From NCBI RefSeq assembly GCF_001418135.1, contig NZ_LIPQ01000034.1, positions 1-60,296 of the forward strand: DNA of 60,296 nucleotides, read 5' to 3'. This DNA comes from Streptomyces aureus. GTDB lineage: Bacteria > Actinomycetota > Actinomycetes > Streptomycetales > Streptomycetaceae. Shown here piece by piece: positions 50,157-58,759 of the stretch. How positions within the stretch are numbered: position 1 is the stretch's first letter; the number at the start of each line of letters is the position of its first letter. The translations under genes and the position numbers were made by a program. The notes below the pieces were generated by a model. That model was not told the DNA's origin. It saw nothing but the letters and a program-made list of their open reading frames with translations, and made no database searches.

Positions 50157-50789
50157 GTGCCTTCCTCACGTACTGCCGTTCACAGCATCGATGCCACAAC
50201 TGCGGCGCTCCAGAAAGAACTTCCTGTGCTCGAGCGGCTCCAGCAGGATCTCGAGAAGGAGCTGGCCTCGGTTTCCGAGCGCGTGCTCTCGGTTCGTACG
50301 GCACTGGCGGCTTTGCTGGCCTTGGCCGAGACGCCCGCCCCGCGCGCTGTGCAGGAGGCATCGGAGCCGACCGTGGCGGAGAGCGAAGTCGCAGTTGAGA
50401 CTGCCGAGATGGTGACCCCACAGGATTCGAGTCCGGTCCCCGCACCCCGCAAGGCCGTCAAGTCGCGCTCCACCGGTGGGCGTAAGGCCGCCGCGTCCAG
50501 CGATGGCGGGGCCGAGGAGCGTCCCTCGACGAAGAAGCCCCGCGCCACAACTTCGGCGCGGGAAGCGGCATCTGCACCGAAGGAATCCGGCGGCCTCACC
50601 GAGCAGGTGGCAGCCGTCCTGACGCAATCGCCGGACAGCCCCATGCGTGCGCGCGACGTCGCGAAGGCACTCGGCCGAGATTCCTCCACGGGCGCCATCA
50701 ACACCGTCCGCAGCACCCTCGACCGGCTCGTAGCCACTTCTCGGGCCTCCCGCGCCGGCCGAGGCCTCTACCAGGCACCCGTCAGCTGA
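50157..50789 (+). CDS. Histone-like / coiled-coil DNA-binding regulatory protein
   Basis: A 210-aa protein starting at GTG 50157 with AAGGAG 6 nt upstream. Residues ~14-55 form a coiled coil (ALQKELPVLERLQQDLEKEL). The middle (~60-150) is a disordered Ala/Ser/Lys/Arg-rich linker like that of nucleoid proteins (RKAVKSRSTGGRKAAASS). The C-terminus is a small winged-helix-like domain (MRARDVAKALGRDSSTGAIN, TVRSTLDRLVATSRASRAGR). A DNA-binding role is inferred from the basic linker and C-terminal domain. It likely dimerises through the coiled coil. A terminator follows. Confidence 0.85.
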   Translation: MPSSRTAVHSIDATTAALQKELPVLERLQQDLEKELASVSERVLSVRTALAALLALAETPAPRAVQEASEPTVAESEVAVETAEMVTPQDSSPVPAPRKAVKSRSTGGRKAAASSDGGAEERPSTKKPRATTSAREAASAPKESGGLTEQVAAVLTQSPDSPMRARDVAKALGRDSSTGAINTVRSTLDRLVATSRASRAGRGLYQAPVS

Positions 50790-50856
50790 CTCCGGGACGC
50801 CTGGACGCGTGGGCCTGCCGAGCGGGCGACCGACTCGCCGACCCTTTCCGTCCGCA

Positions 50857-50884
50857 GCGCGAAACGGTCACGCCGTTTCGGCGC
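50857..50884 (+). terminator. Hairpin terminator after the histone-like gene
   Basis: GAAACGG and CCGTTTC pair, extended outward by GCGC on both sides with a one-base bulge, around a 4-5 nt loop. It lies 67 nt after the stop. The rest of 50790-51227, before the CHAT gene end, has no gene. Confidence 0.65.
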
Positions 50885-51227
50885 AGGCGACGCTCGTGGA
50901 GCGACGGCTGCGTTCCAAGGCCACGCCGGGCGATTCGTCGACATGGCCGACGCGAACTGTGGGGCCTCAAAGCCCGGGTGGTGCAAGTCCACAACTGGAC
51001 TGTCCTGTGCCGTCGTGACGACCTGTATGTCCCCGCACTGTCTCATTCGGCTGGCCCGTGGGCGGCTGCCCGCAGCTCGTTCAGCGGCTCATCGGGCCCG
51101 AGATCAGGAATGAGCCCACGGCTTCCCACAAAGGGGAGCCACGAGCAGACGCCCATGACAGCTGCCGACGCAGCTGGCCGAGTCGGCTGCGATGAACCTC
51201 CAACGTCCATACGACGGGTGCGCGTCG

Positions 51228-54200
51228 TCAGGCGCCCGCGTGGACGTGTGCGGCCCACACCGACGGCAGGTTCGGATACTTCGTCCTGAGCTGCCTGACG
51301 GTGCGATGGAGCGCCGCCGAGGCACACAACGCGCCGGATCGATCCGCGAGCAACTCGCCGTAGATCTGCTGGCTGAAGGCTGGTGCCACGACGTCGTCGA
51401 CGCGCCAGAGCGTGCCGACCACCTGGGAGAACCCGGCTATCTGAAATGCCGCCAACGGGTGGAGCGCCTCGTCGGACAGGCGCGCGGTGGTGCGGGCCGT
51501 GTCGCAGGCCGACAGAAACGCGAACTCCGCGTTCCGCAGGCGCAGCCGGGAAAGGTCGAGCACCCGAAACGGCGCGCGGTCGTGGTCGTGCAGCGCGAGA
51601 TGGCTGTCCGAAGGGTTGTCCGGGTCGCTGTAGCCGTGGCAGGCGAAGTGCGCCCAACCGCTGGCCGGCAAGGCGTCGAGGACGGCGTCACGCGTCGCGT
51701 CCGCGCCGACCAGGACCGTGGCGGCGGGTACGAGAGCGGCCAGGTGGTCGGCTTCGGCCTGTGCGCCCGGCAGGTCCGGGGCGTCCGGAGTGTGTGGCAT
51801 CGCGACCACCAGCAGCCGCGGCTCGTTGCGGTCGCCGCGGCGGCCCGCGCGGGCGTGGCCCAGAGCGCGGATCGTCGGCGTCGTCGAGGAGACGACGCGG
51901 TCGAGGAGCACAGGTCCGCCGTCGCGGTGGTGGCCCGCCGCGTGCAGGGGGAGCAGGCTGAGCGGCCCGACCGGGGCCCACCAGATCCTCGGCCACGGAC
52001 CATCCGCCGCCGGTTCCGCCGTCAGTCCCAGTTCGCCGAGCACAGGGCCCACGACGGTGTCCCACAGCCACTCGAGCGTGTCATGGATCGCCTGCTCTGC
52101 GGCCAGCCGCCCCTCCGTGAACGCGGTGTGCAGAGCGCGTACGCGGTGGCTCACGGTCTCTTCGCTCAGCCGGTCCAGCGCGCGTGACCGGACCCCGTCC
52201 GGAGTGATGATCAGCGCGTCACACCGGTGCCGGCTGACGTTGACGTACACGATCGGGCCCTCGTGCGCCTGCGCGGTGAGGTCGGTGAGCAGCGGGGGCC
52301 GTAGGAACCGCTCCATCCCGGGCAACGCGCGGATCCGGTCGGTCACCGCGTCGAGCTCGTCGGCGAGGGCCACGCGGTCGCTCGTGGTGTCGGTTTCGAA
52401 CTCGGCGGTGAGCGTCCGGAAGCGTTCGGCCAGCTCGGGCGCCCGCTCGCGCAGGTCGGAGAGATCGCCGCGGCTGTCGAGTGCCTGGGCGGCGAGAACA
52501 CAGCGTCCGGATTCGAGCAGGGTCACCGCGCTGACCTCGTCACCGACGGCCAGCGCGCACGCGGCCGCGTCGGCGGCGACCCCGGCGAACCGGCCGAGCC
52601 AGTACTGGGCGTCCTCGCGGTCCAGGCGGCGCCCGGCGAGCCGGGGCAGCAGCCGGACCGCGGCGCCGTACCCCTCGGCAGCAACGTCGAACTGCCCAAT
52701 CTCGGCGGCCAGATCGCCCCACCGGTCCGCCGCTTCCGCCCGGCTCTCCGCCGGCGATCCGGCAGACGCCGCGGCCTCCCGGTAGCAGTCGAGCGCCTCG
52801 GTCAGCGCGTCGCCGTCGCCGAGGTGCCGGTAGCCGAGCGCCAGGACGTTGGCGACGCTGCTCAGCAGACCCGCCCGGGAATACGCGTCCCGCTCGGGCC
52901 TCCGCGCCGCACTCCGGGCCAGGTCGACCGCCTCGGCGAGGAGTTGTGGATCCAGCGGCTCCTGTCGCGCGTCGGCGGCTGCGGCGGGGTTCGTGCACCA
53001 GTCGCCGAGCGCGGCGGCCAGGCTGGCGGTGTACCTGGGCCAGTGGGGGCTGTCCTGCGGAGTCGCGGCCACGGAGGCGCGACGCGCGGCGATCGCCTCC
53101 CGCAACGCGTTCCGGTCGCCGAACCTCTCGTACGCCATCCCCAGAATTCCGCCGAGATTGGCGAGCCGCACGGCCCGGCCCGGGTCGTCGTCCGCCGTCA
53201 CGTCCGCGGCGGCGCGGTGCGCGGCGATCGCCTCGTCGAGCACGCTCGCCTCGCCCGTCCTGGTGAACCAGTCGGACAGCATGGCGCCAAGGTTGGAAAG
53301 CCGCTGGGCCTGCGCGGCGACCAGGCTCGCGCCGAGGCGGACGGACTCCCGCGCGCGGTCCACCGCCTCCGACAGCACCTGCAGCTCGCCGGTCACCCGG
53401 AACCGGTTGTGCAGCACGACGGCGAGGATCCCGAGCGAACGCGGGTGGTCGCCCTGCCCGGCCGTGGCTTCAGCGGCACGGCGGGCGACGTCGATCGCGT
53501 CCATGAGGTGGGCCAGGTCTCCGGTCGCGTAGAACAACGAGTTCAGGTTGACGACGAGGTTGCCCATGAACTGGACCCGCAGCGGATCGCCCGCCGGCGT
53601 GCACGCGACCGCTTCCCACTCGATGCTGACGGCCTCCGCGAGCGCGGCGTGGTCCCCGAACTCCTCACCCCGGGTGGCCAGCGCCGTGGCGAAATGGTCC
53701 AGCCGCACGCCCCGTCGGGGGTGACCGACGGGGGTCGCCGCCGCCGCCGAACGCCCGCGCTCGATCGCCCGGGCGAGCAGCGCCGGGTCCCGGGTCTGCT
53801 TGAACTCGGCGGCGTACCGGCCGCACATTTCGGCTTCGGTGTCGGCGCGTTCCCAGCCACGGTTCGGTTTCGGGCGCTCGCCGGTAAGCGCGGCCCAGTC
53901 TCGTTCCGTGGCCGTCAGCTCGGTGAGGTTCTGCGAGTGCCGTGGATCGGTGACCGGCGTGTGGGCCATGAGCGTCTGCCGGACCCGAAGCAGTTCGGCC
54001 AGATCGTCCCGCGCTCCGCGAGCCCGGTAGCGGTCGTCGAGAAGGTACGCGAGGTTCTTCAACCGGTCGAGCACGTCGGACGACCCGGCCGGCGTGAGCT
54101 CCACAGCTCGCCGGGCGGCGTCGACGGCTTCCTCCACGACACCGGTCTCCCCGGTCTCCTGGAACCAGTCGCGCAGGACGACGGCGAGGAAGTGCAGACT

Positions 54201-54746
54201 CCTGGCGGTGGACACGTCGTCGGGGGAGCATGCGACGGCGGCCCGCGCGTGTTCGACGGCTTCCGCCAGGGGGGCGGGGTCTTCCGTCACGGTGAACGCT
54301 GTCCGCAGCGCGACAACGAGGTTACCCAGGTAGAAGGCCTTCGAGGTGGACGGTTCCTCGTCGACGGCCGTCCGGCTCCAGTCCAGCGCGTCGGCCAGGG
54401 TTCCCTGGTCCTGGTTCTGCTGGAACGCGGTGTGCAGCAGCATGCCGAGGTTGTTGGCGTAGCTCGCCGAGTCCTCCGGGCTTCCGTACGCCAGGAGGTA
54501 GGCCTCCGTGACTGCCCGGACGGCTTCCTGCAGGAACGCGAAGTCGCCGGTCTGGTGGTGGCGGGTCTGCAGCAGGCCTCCGAGATTCGACAGGACCGAG
54601 TGGCGCTCGGCCACGTCCTCGGCTGCCAGCAGGGCACGGCCGAGGTCGATCGCCTTCTCGACCGACGCGGGGTCCGCGCTGTGCCGGGCCACGTGGAACG
54701 CCTCCCAGAACCGCTCGGCCAGGTCGTCGGCGGGCCCGCCACCCAC
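51228..54746 (-). CDS. TPR-repeat protein with C-terminal CHAT protease domain (operon 2)
   Basis: A 1172-aa protein with the same plan as the one at 7248. TPR-like helical repeats span ~1-780 (units such as LAEAVEHARAAVACSPDDVS and VLDEAIAAHRAAADVTADDD). The linker strand GPIVYVNVSRHRCDALIITP precedes a CHAT domain at ~880-1172. Catalytic residues are intact: His1037 in HFACHGYSD and Cys1081 in FLSACDTA, followed by VVGTLWRVDD and the end VWAAHVHAGA. GTG 54746 lies 3 nt after the stop of the 49-aa gene, whose end supplies GAGGA as ribosome site. Third gene of a coupled operon. Predicted cysteine protease; substrate unknown. Confidence 0.93.
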   Translation of the reverse strand: MGGGPADDLAERFWEAFHVARHSADPASVEKAIDLGRALLAAEDVAERHSVLSNLGGLLQTRHHQTGDFAFLQEAVRAVTEAYLLAYGSPEDSASYANNLGMLLHTAFQQNQDQGTLADALDWSRTAVDEEPSTSKAFYLGNLVVALRTAFTVTEDPAPLAEAVEHARAAVACSPDDVSTARSLHFLAVVLRDWFQETGETGVVEEAVDAARRAVELTPAGSSDVLDRLKNLAYLLDDRYRARGARDDLAELLRVRQTLMAHTPVTDPRHSQNLTELTATERDWAALTGERPKPNRGWERADTEAEMCGRYAAEFKQTRDPALLARAIERGRSAAAATPVGHPRRGVRLDHFATALATRGEEFGDHAALAEAVSIEWEAVACTPAGDPLRVQFMGNLVVNLNSLFYATGDLAHLMDAIDVARRAAEATAGQGDHPRSLGILAVVLHNRFRVTGELQVLSEAVDRARESVRLGASLVAAQAQRLSNLGAMLSDWFTRTGEASVLDEAIAAHRAAADVTADDDPGRAVRLANLGGILGMAYERFGDRNALREAIAARRASVAATPQDSPHWPRYTASLAAALGDWCTNPAAAADARQEPLDPQLLAEAVDLARSAARRPERDAYSRAGLLSSVANVLALGYRHLGDGDALTEALDCYREAAASAGSPAESRAEAADRWGDLAAEIGQFDVAAEGYGAAVRLLPRLAGRRLDREDAQYWLGRFAGVAADAAACALAVGDEVSAVTLLESGRCVLAAQALDSRGDLSDLRERAPELAERFRTLTAEFETDTTSDRVALADELDAVTDRIRALPGMERFLRPPLLTDLTAQAHEGPIVYVNVSRHRCDALIITPDGVRSRALDRLSEETVSHRVRALHTAFTEGRLAAEQAIHDTLEWLWDTVVGPVLGELGLTAEPAADGPWPRIWWAPVGPLSLLPLHAAGHHRDGGPVLLDRVVSSTTPTIRALGHARAGRRGDRNEPRLLVVAMPHTPDAPDLPGAQAEADHLAALVPAATVLVGADATRDAVLDALPASGWAHFACHGYSDPDNPSDSHLALHDHDRAPFRVLDLSRLRLRNAEFAFLSACDTARTTARLSDEALHPLAAFQIAGFSQVVGTLWRVDDVVAPAFSQQIYGELLADRSGALCASAALHRTVRQLRTKYPNLPSVWAAHVHAGA

Positions 54747-54749
54747 GCG

Positions 54750-54899
54750 TCAGTCCTCGTTGCCGTTCGAGGTGCCGGCCGGGCCGCCGGGTGCCTCGTC
54801 GGGTTCGGTGACCGTGCGTTTCGGGGTGTAGCCGCGTTCCGTGGCCTCCTGAAGCAGCGCCGCCTCCTCGGGCGAGAGCTCGGGTTCGTGCGCCATCAT
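54750..54899 (-). CDS. 49-aa acidic protein between membrane and CHAT genes
   Basis: A tiny gene in a coupled operon. Its first ATG overlaps the stop of the membrane gene (ATGATGA, 54899-54893). The product starts MMAHEPELSPEEAALLQEAT, continues ERGYTPKRTVTE and ends in a Gly/Pro/Ala/acidic tail finishing NGNED. The predicted structure is one amphipathic helix followed by disorder. No Cys, no TM, no signal peptide. Strict coupling on both sides argues for a stoichiometric partner, inhibitor or substrate of the CHAT protein. That role is inference. Confidence 0.7.
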   Translation of the reverse strand: MMAHEPELSPEEAALLQEATERGYTPKRTVTEPDEAPGGPAGTSNGNED

Positions 54900-55546
54900 C
54901 GCTCCTCCCCCGGCACGGCCGCCGGTTCTCCGGGTTCGACGAACTCCAGCACGTCGAAGTCTTCTGCCCGCAGTCGCAGACCCGCCGTCCCGTGCACGCG
55001 CGCGCCGAACGACCCGTCGGCACCCATCAGGCGCGCCGATTCCAGGTACAGCTCGGCCGGGTGGGGGTACGAGGAGGCGTACGACCGGTCGCCGTACCAG
55101 CCGCCCGCCCAGTTGCCGTCCTTGAGCCGCACGCGCACGAAGCACGGTTCGCGGTCGCGGAACGCGTGGTCCCAGGCGCTGGGCGTGCGCAGGAACAAAG
55201 CCTTGCGCCGCTGCCGATCCACGTGGGAAACCGTGGCCGCCGCCACGGCCGGCACGACGAGGAACAGCACCACGGCGACGAAGCCGACCACTCGGGGCCG
55301 CTCCACGAAGCCGTCCCAGGCGCCGCCGGTGCCTCGAGCGAGGCGAACCAGCGCCGGCCCCGCCACCACGGCGTACAGGGCGTCCAGCGCGATCGAGGCG
55401 ACGATCGCCCGCAGCACCCGCTCGCCCAGATCACGCTCACCGGGCACCGGCCCACGGCGGCGTTCCCGGACGAACTGATAGGTGATCCCGGGCAGCACCA
55501 GAAGGACGAGCAGAGCGAGCTGCACGACCGTCGCAGGCGCCTGCAC
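54896..55546 (-). CDS. Membrane protein of CHAT operon 2, DUF6338-like
   Basis: A 216-aa protein. A TM follows the N-terminus directly (VVQLALLVLLVLPGITYQFV), then two further TM-like segments (AIVASIALDALYAVVAGPAL and VVGFVAVVLFLVVPAVAAAT). The cytoplasmic C-terminal half is CFVRVRLKDGNWAGGWYGDR, a small beta domain ending FDVLEFVEPGEPA. The layout recalls DUF6338 proteins; this is from pattern memory. GTG 55546 is chosen with GGGGGT upstream, since the longer open frame adds a Ser/Arg-rich non-coding-looking stretch. Its stop overlaps the 49-aa gene start. First gene of the operon. Confidence 0.8.
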   Translation of the reverse strand: MQAPATVVQLALLVLLVLPGITYQFVRERRRGPVPGERDLGERVLRAIVASIALDALYAVVAGPALVRLARGTGGAWDGFVERPRVVGFVAVVLFLVVPAVAAATVSHVDRQRRKALFLRTPSAWDHAFRDREPCFVRVRLKDGNWAGGWYGDRSYASSYPHPAELYLESARLMGADGSFGARVHGTAGLRLRAEDFDVLEFVEPGEPAAVPGEER

Positions 55547-55988
55547 TCGCCACCCCCATGTCTCACGGACTCGTTCACTCAGGCTACTGGCTCGCGTCTT
55601 CGAGCGCGAACGACAAGACGAATAGCAGCAGTTGGGGTCCTTGCTCGATGACCGGTGATCATCTCCCCTCGGCGCCGCGCTGAAGATCGCCGAGCAGACC
55701 AGCAAGCGGGCGAGCCGGACAGGACCTGCCACCCGAAGCCGGTGAGGCGCATCCGGTGCGCCCCTACGGCCCGCGGATCAGAAGCTGCCCCCTGCGGGCC
55801 ACGCTCCGGGTGCCGCACGGTCATCGTGGACGGTGGCGTACCCACGGTGCGGCAGTACGCCGCGAGAGTAGTGGACGACTCCTTGGTTCTCGTCAGCCCT
55901 CGCCACATTTCAGGTGGATACTCGGGCTGTTCTGCCAGCGGCAGAACACCGGCCGGACCGGGCTCGACGATCACTACAGTCCAGACTC
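55547..55988. other. Divergent intergenic region with palindrome
   Basis: 442 bp with no gene. TGTTCTGCC (55928-55936) and GGCAGAACA (55940-55948) form a perfect 9-bp inverted repeat with a 3-nt centre, 40 bp before the hydrolase start. It could be an operator for the hydrolase gene or a hairpin. Confidence 0.5.
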
Positions 55989-56756
55989 ATGACAGGGATT
56001 ACGACGCGTACGGTCGAGTATCCGGCCGACGGTTTGACGATGATCGGGCACCTCGCGCTCCCGGCGGGTGCCGAGCGCCGGCCCGCGGTGCTGCTCGGAC
56101 CAGAGGGCATGGGCCTCAGCGACGTCGAGCGCCGCAGGGCCGATGCTCTCGCCGAGCTGGGATACGTAACGCTGGCCTTCGACCTTCACGGCGGGCGCTA
56201 CTTGGGCGAGCCCGAGGAGATGCTGGCCCGTTGCATGCCGCTGCTCGCCGACCCCGAACGGATGCGAGGCATCGGCCACGCGGCGCTCGACGTGTTGCGC
56301 GCCGAACCGCGGACCGACCCCGACCGGATCGCCGCCATCGGCTACGGCACCGGGGGCGCCATCGCGCTGGAACTCGGTCGCGATGGCGTCAACCTGCGCG
56401 CGATCGGGACAGTCAACGCAACGACCACGGGCCGACCGGGCGAATCGGCGCGCATTCGCTGCCCGGTGTGGGCCGGGGTCGGGTCGGAAGACCCGATCAT
56501 GCCGCCCGCGCAACGGAACGCGTTCACCGCTGAGATGCAGGCCGCGGGTGTCGACTGGCGCCTCGCGGTCTACGGCGGCGCCTTGCACGCCTTCCACCAC
56601 CCGCCGGTCGCCCACCCCGTGGTCCCCGGCGTCGGCTACCACCCACAGCACGCACGGCGAGCCTGGCGCGACGTCGTCGACCTGCTCGCCGAGTGCCTGC
56701 CCGTGACGGAGGATCTGGGGCATGACTCAGGTAGTCATGCTGGCGCCGGGCACTGA
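55989..56756 (+). CDS. Dienelactone-hydrolase-fold protein lacking the Cys/Ser nucleophile
   Basis: A 255-aa alpha/beta-hydrolase of the dienelactone hydrolase family, starting MTGITTRTVEYPADG at ATG 55989. Family features are present: PAVLLGPEGMGLSDVERRRA, LAFDLHGGRYLGEPEE, acid GVGSEDPIMPP and His in GGALHAFHHPPV. The nucleophile elbow reads IGYGTGGAIALELG: the position that is Cys (GYCxGG) in true dienelactone hydrolases is Gly. Either a neighbouring residue serves, or this is a non-catalytic homologue. The upstream frame extension to 55914 is ignored. Confidence 0.85.
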   Translation: MTGITTRTVEYPADGLTMIGHLALPAGAERRPAVLLGPEGMGLSDVERRRADALAELGYVTLAFDLHGGRYLGEPEEMLARCMPLLADPERMRGIGHAALDVLRAEPRTDPDRIAAIGYGTGGAIALELGRDGVNLRAIGTVNATTTGRPGESARIRCPVWAGVGSEDPIMPPAQRNAFTAEMQAAGVDWRLAVYGGALHAFHHPPVAHPVVPGVGYHPQHARRAWRDVVDLLAECLPVTEDLGHDSGSHAGAGH

Positions 56757-57140
56757 CAATCCTCTCCTCTCAAGTCCACACAGCAAAACCGCATTCGGGC
56801 GGATGCTCGATCGCGGAAACGCGTTCGCAACTACGGCAGCAAATGCCGGATTTACCGCGATGGAGCCCCCGTCGTGATCACCGCGACCTGCGACGGCTGG
56901 ACCCTGCACCTACTCGGCACATCGCTCTGACACACGACGCCTAGGACGGCACCTCGATCCCGATCGCTGCTCGTCCGCTCCCGCCGCACCTCCATCCGCC
57001 CCCTGGAGAGATCCGCTCGCCTCGGCGTCGACTCGGCCAGGCGCCGGACAGCTGGCCGCTGCCGGCCGATTGGTTTCTTTACAGGAGCGAAAGACCACAA
57101 CAGGCTAATTTGGGGCATCCCCAAGCAGAAGGAGAGCCCT
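56757..57140. other. Intergenic region with a possible gene end
   Basis: 384 bp. One frame ends RNYGSKCRIYRDGAPVVITA then TCDGWTLHLLGTSL and a stop at about 56930. It looks like a protein C-terminus but has no start, so is at best a remnant. AAGGAGAG before 57141 is the ribosome site of the reductase gene. Confidence 0.45.
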
Positions 57141-57722
57141 GTGGGCAAGGTGGTCATGTACAGCTCGGTGTCGGTGGACGGCTTCGTCGCGGACGAGAAT
57201 GACCAGCCCGGACCGCTGTTCGACTGGTTGTCCAGCGGTGACGTCCCGTTGGACGAGAGCGGCGAGCTGAAGGTGTCGCAGGCCTCCTACGACTACACCC
57301 GGCCGTACTGGGACCGGATCGGAGTCACGATCGTCGGCCGCCACGTCTTCGACCTGACGGACGGCTGGGACGGGAAGCCGCCGGGCGGGATCGACCACGT
57401 GGTCGTCGTGACGCACCGGCCGGAGCCCGCGGGCTGGGACCCCGGGGCACCCTTCCACTTCGTCAACGGCGTCGAGGCAGCCATGGCCACGGCGCAGGAG
57501 CTTGCGGGTGACCGCACGGTCGAGGTCGCCGCCGGCGACGTCGGTGGCCAGATGCTTGCCGCGGGCCTGGTCGACGAGGTGCGCATGGACGTCGTACCCG
57601 TCGTGTTCGGGTCCGGCAAGCGCTACTTCGGGTCGGTCCACGCGCAGCACCTGTTGGAGGATCCGGACGGGGTGATTCAGGGCGACCGGGTGCTTCACCT
57701 GCGCTATCGGGTGCGCCGTTGA
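57141..57722 (+). CDS. Dihydrofolate reductase / RibD C-terminal family protein
   Basis: A 193-aa reductase-fold protein starting at GTG 57141 with AAGGAGAG upstream. GKVVMYSSVSVDGFVADEND is the usual opening strand of RibD-C/YwjB-type proteins. GVTIVGRHVFDLTDGWDGKP matches the NADPH-binding segment, and AGDVGGQMLAAGLVDEVRMD with VPVVFGSGKRYF the C-terminal half. It probably reduces a small pteridine-like or other substrate with NADPH; it is not the housekeeping DHFR. Monocistronic, cytoplasmic. Confidence 0.9.
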   Translation: MGKVVMYSSVSVDGFVADENDQPGPLFDWLSSGDVPLDESGELKVSQASYDYTRPYWDRIGVTIVGRHVFDLTDGWDGKPPGGIDHVVVVTHRPEPAGWDPGAPFHFVNGVEAAMATAQELAGDRTVEVAAGDVGGQMLAAGLVDEVRMDVVPVVFGSGKRYFGSVHAQHLLEDPDGVIQGDRVLHLRYRVRR

Positions 57723-57918
57723 CCGATCTGAGCAGATACGCGAAGAAGACGTGCGCTGCGAACCACGCCGCTGTGATCGCTTCCTGCCCGAAATCCGACG
57801 ATCTTCAGCGTCTCCCCCGCAGTAGCGGGAGTGATCGGTGCGCCTGCTGGAAGCGCCGTCGGCGACGGCTGCCGATGGCGGGGCCGGTCATGTCAGCGGC
57901 CACCCGTAGCCTGGCGCC

Positions 57919-58572
57919 ATGCAGACCACTCTGATGATCTACGACGGCGCCGCGCCGGCTGACTCCGACGTCGCGCGTACCGGGGGCGTGCCGCTGGCTC
58001 CGGCGGGATTCACCTGGCCCATGTGCGGCTCTTGCTGTGGAGGACCGCTGCAGTTCTTCGCCCATCTCCCCGTCGAGGACGGCGTCCTGTCGGTGTTCGT
58101 GTGCCAGAACGACCCCGGTGCGTGTGAATTCTGGGACGCGACTTCCGGGGCGAACCGGGTCTGCCTGTTCCCCCGGGCGGATCTGCAGCCGGTGGCTGTG
58201 CCGGAGACGGGAGTGACGCTGCTGCCCGCCACCTCGGCGATCCGCGCCGAGGTCGTGACGCTCGATCCCGAAATGGACGATGCACAAGACGAACTCGCCC
58301 CTGACGCGTACGACCTTGCCCGCTCGGGATGGAAGCGGGAGCCCGAAGAACGATTCGGGAAGCAGCGCGAAGTGCTCGGGTCGCTCGGAGGCAGCCCCTC
58401 CTATCTTGAGGACGACCGACTGCCCACATGCCCCTCCTGTGCCGGCACGATGGAATTCGCGGCGCATCTGGAGGAAGGGATCTCCGCGCAGGTCGCGATG
58501 AACCTCGGCGGCCAGCTGGGCTACGTCTTCATCTGCCGCGCCTGCCGCGAAGGTGCCTTCCTCACGGATTGA
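57919..58572 (+). CDS. Hypothetical protein resembling DUF1963, with Cys clusters
   Basis: A 217-aa soluble protein. GGVPLAPAGFTWPMCGSCCG then GPLQFFAHLPVEDGVLSVFV recalls DUF1963-type proteins (WPxC...LxFxxQL pattern). Later segments are CQNDPGACEFWD, and CPSC with FICRAC at the end, offering two pairs of Cys for a zinc site. Start MQTTLMIYDGAAPADSDVAR at ATG 57919. No TM segment. Function unknown. Confidence 0.75.
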   Translation: MQTTLMIYDGAAPADSDVARTGGVPLAPAGFTWPMCGSCCGGPLQFFAHLPVEDGVLSVFVCQNDPGACEFWDATSGANRVCLFPRADLQPVAVPETGVTLLPATSAIRAEVVTLDPEMDDAQDELAPDAYDLARSGWKREPEERFGKQREVLGSLGGSPSYLEDDRLPTCPSCAGTMEFAAHLEEGISAQVAMNLGGQLGYVFICRACREGAFLTD

Positions 58573-58759
58573 GCACGCCGCATCACAGACAACGCTCCGT
58601 CAGCCGCCCTCCAGTGAGGGGCGTAATGAGCTCTCGCTCATCGACCGCGTGATGTGCAAATCCCTGGAAGCCCCCCGTCGGCCGACCGGTAAACGGCCTC
58701 ACCGTACAGCAGCCGTGTTCGCGCCGGGGGGGCTTGTCGGGGGTACTGGGCCGTCCAGG

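Noticed and set aside
51228..55546. Gasdermin-type pore system
   Set aside because: The membrane partner has true TM helices and a small beta domain, not a gasdermin fold or N-terminal lipidated Cys; no gasdermin-like gene is adjacent.
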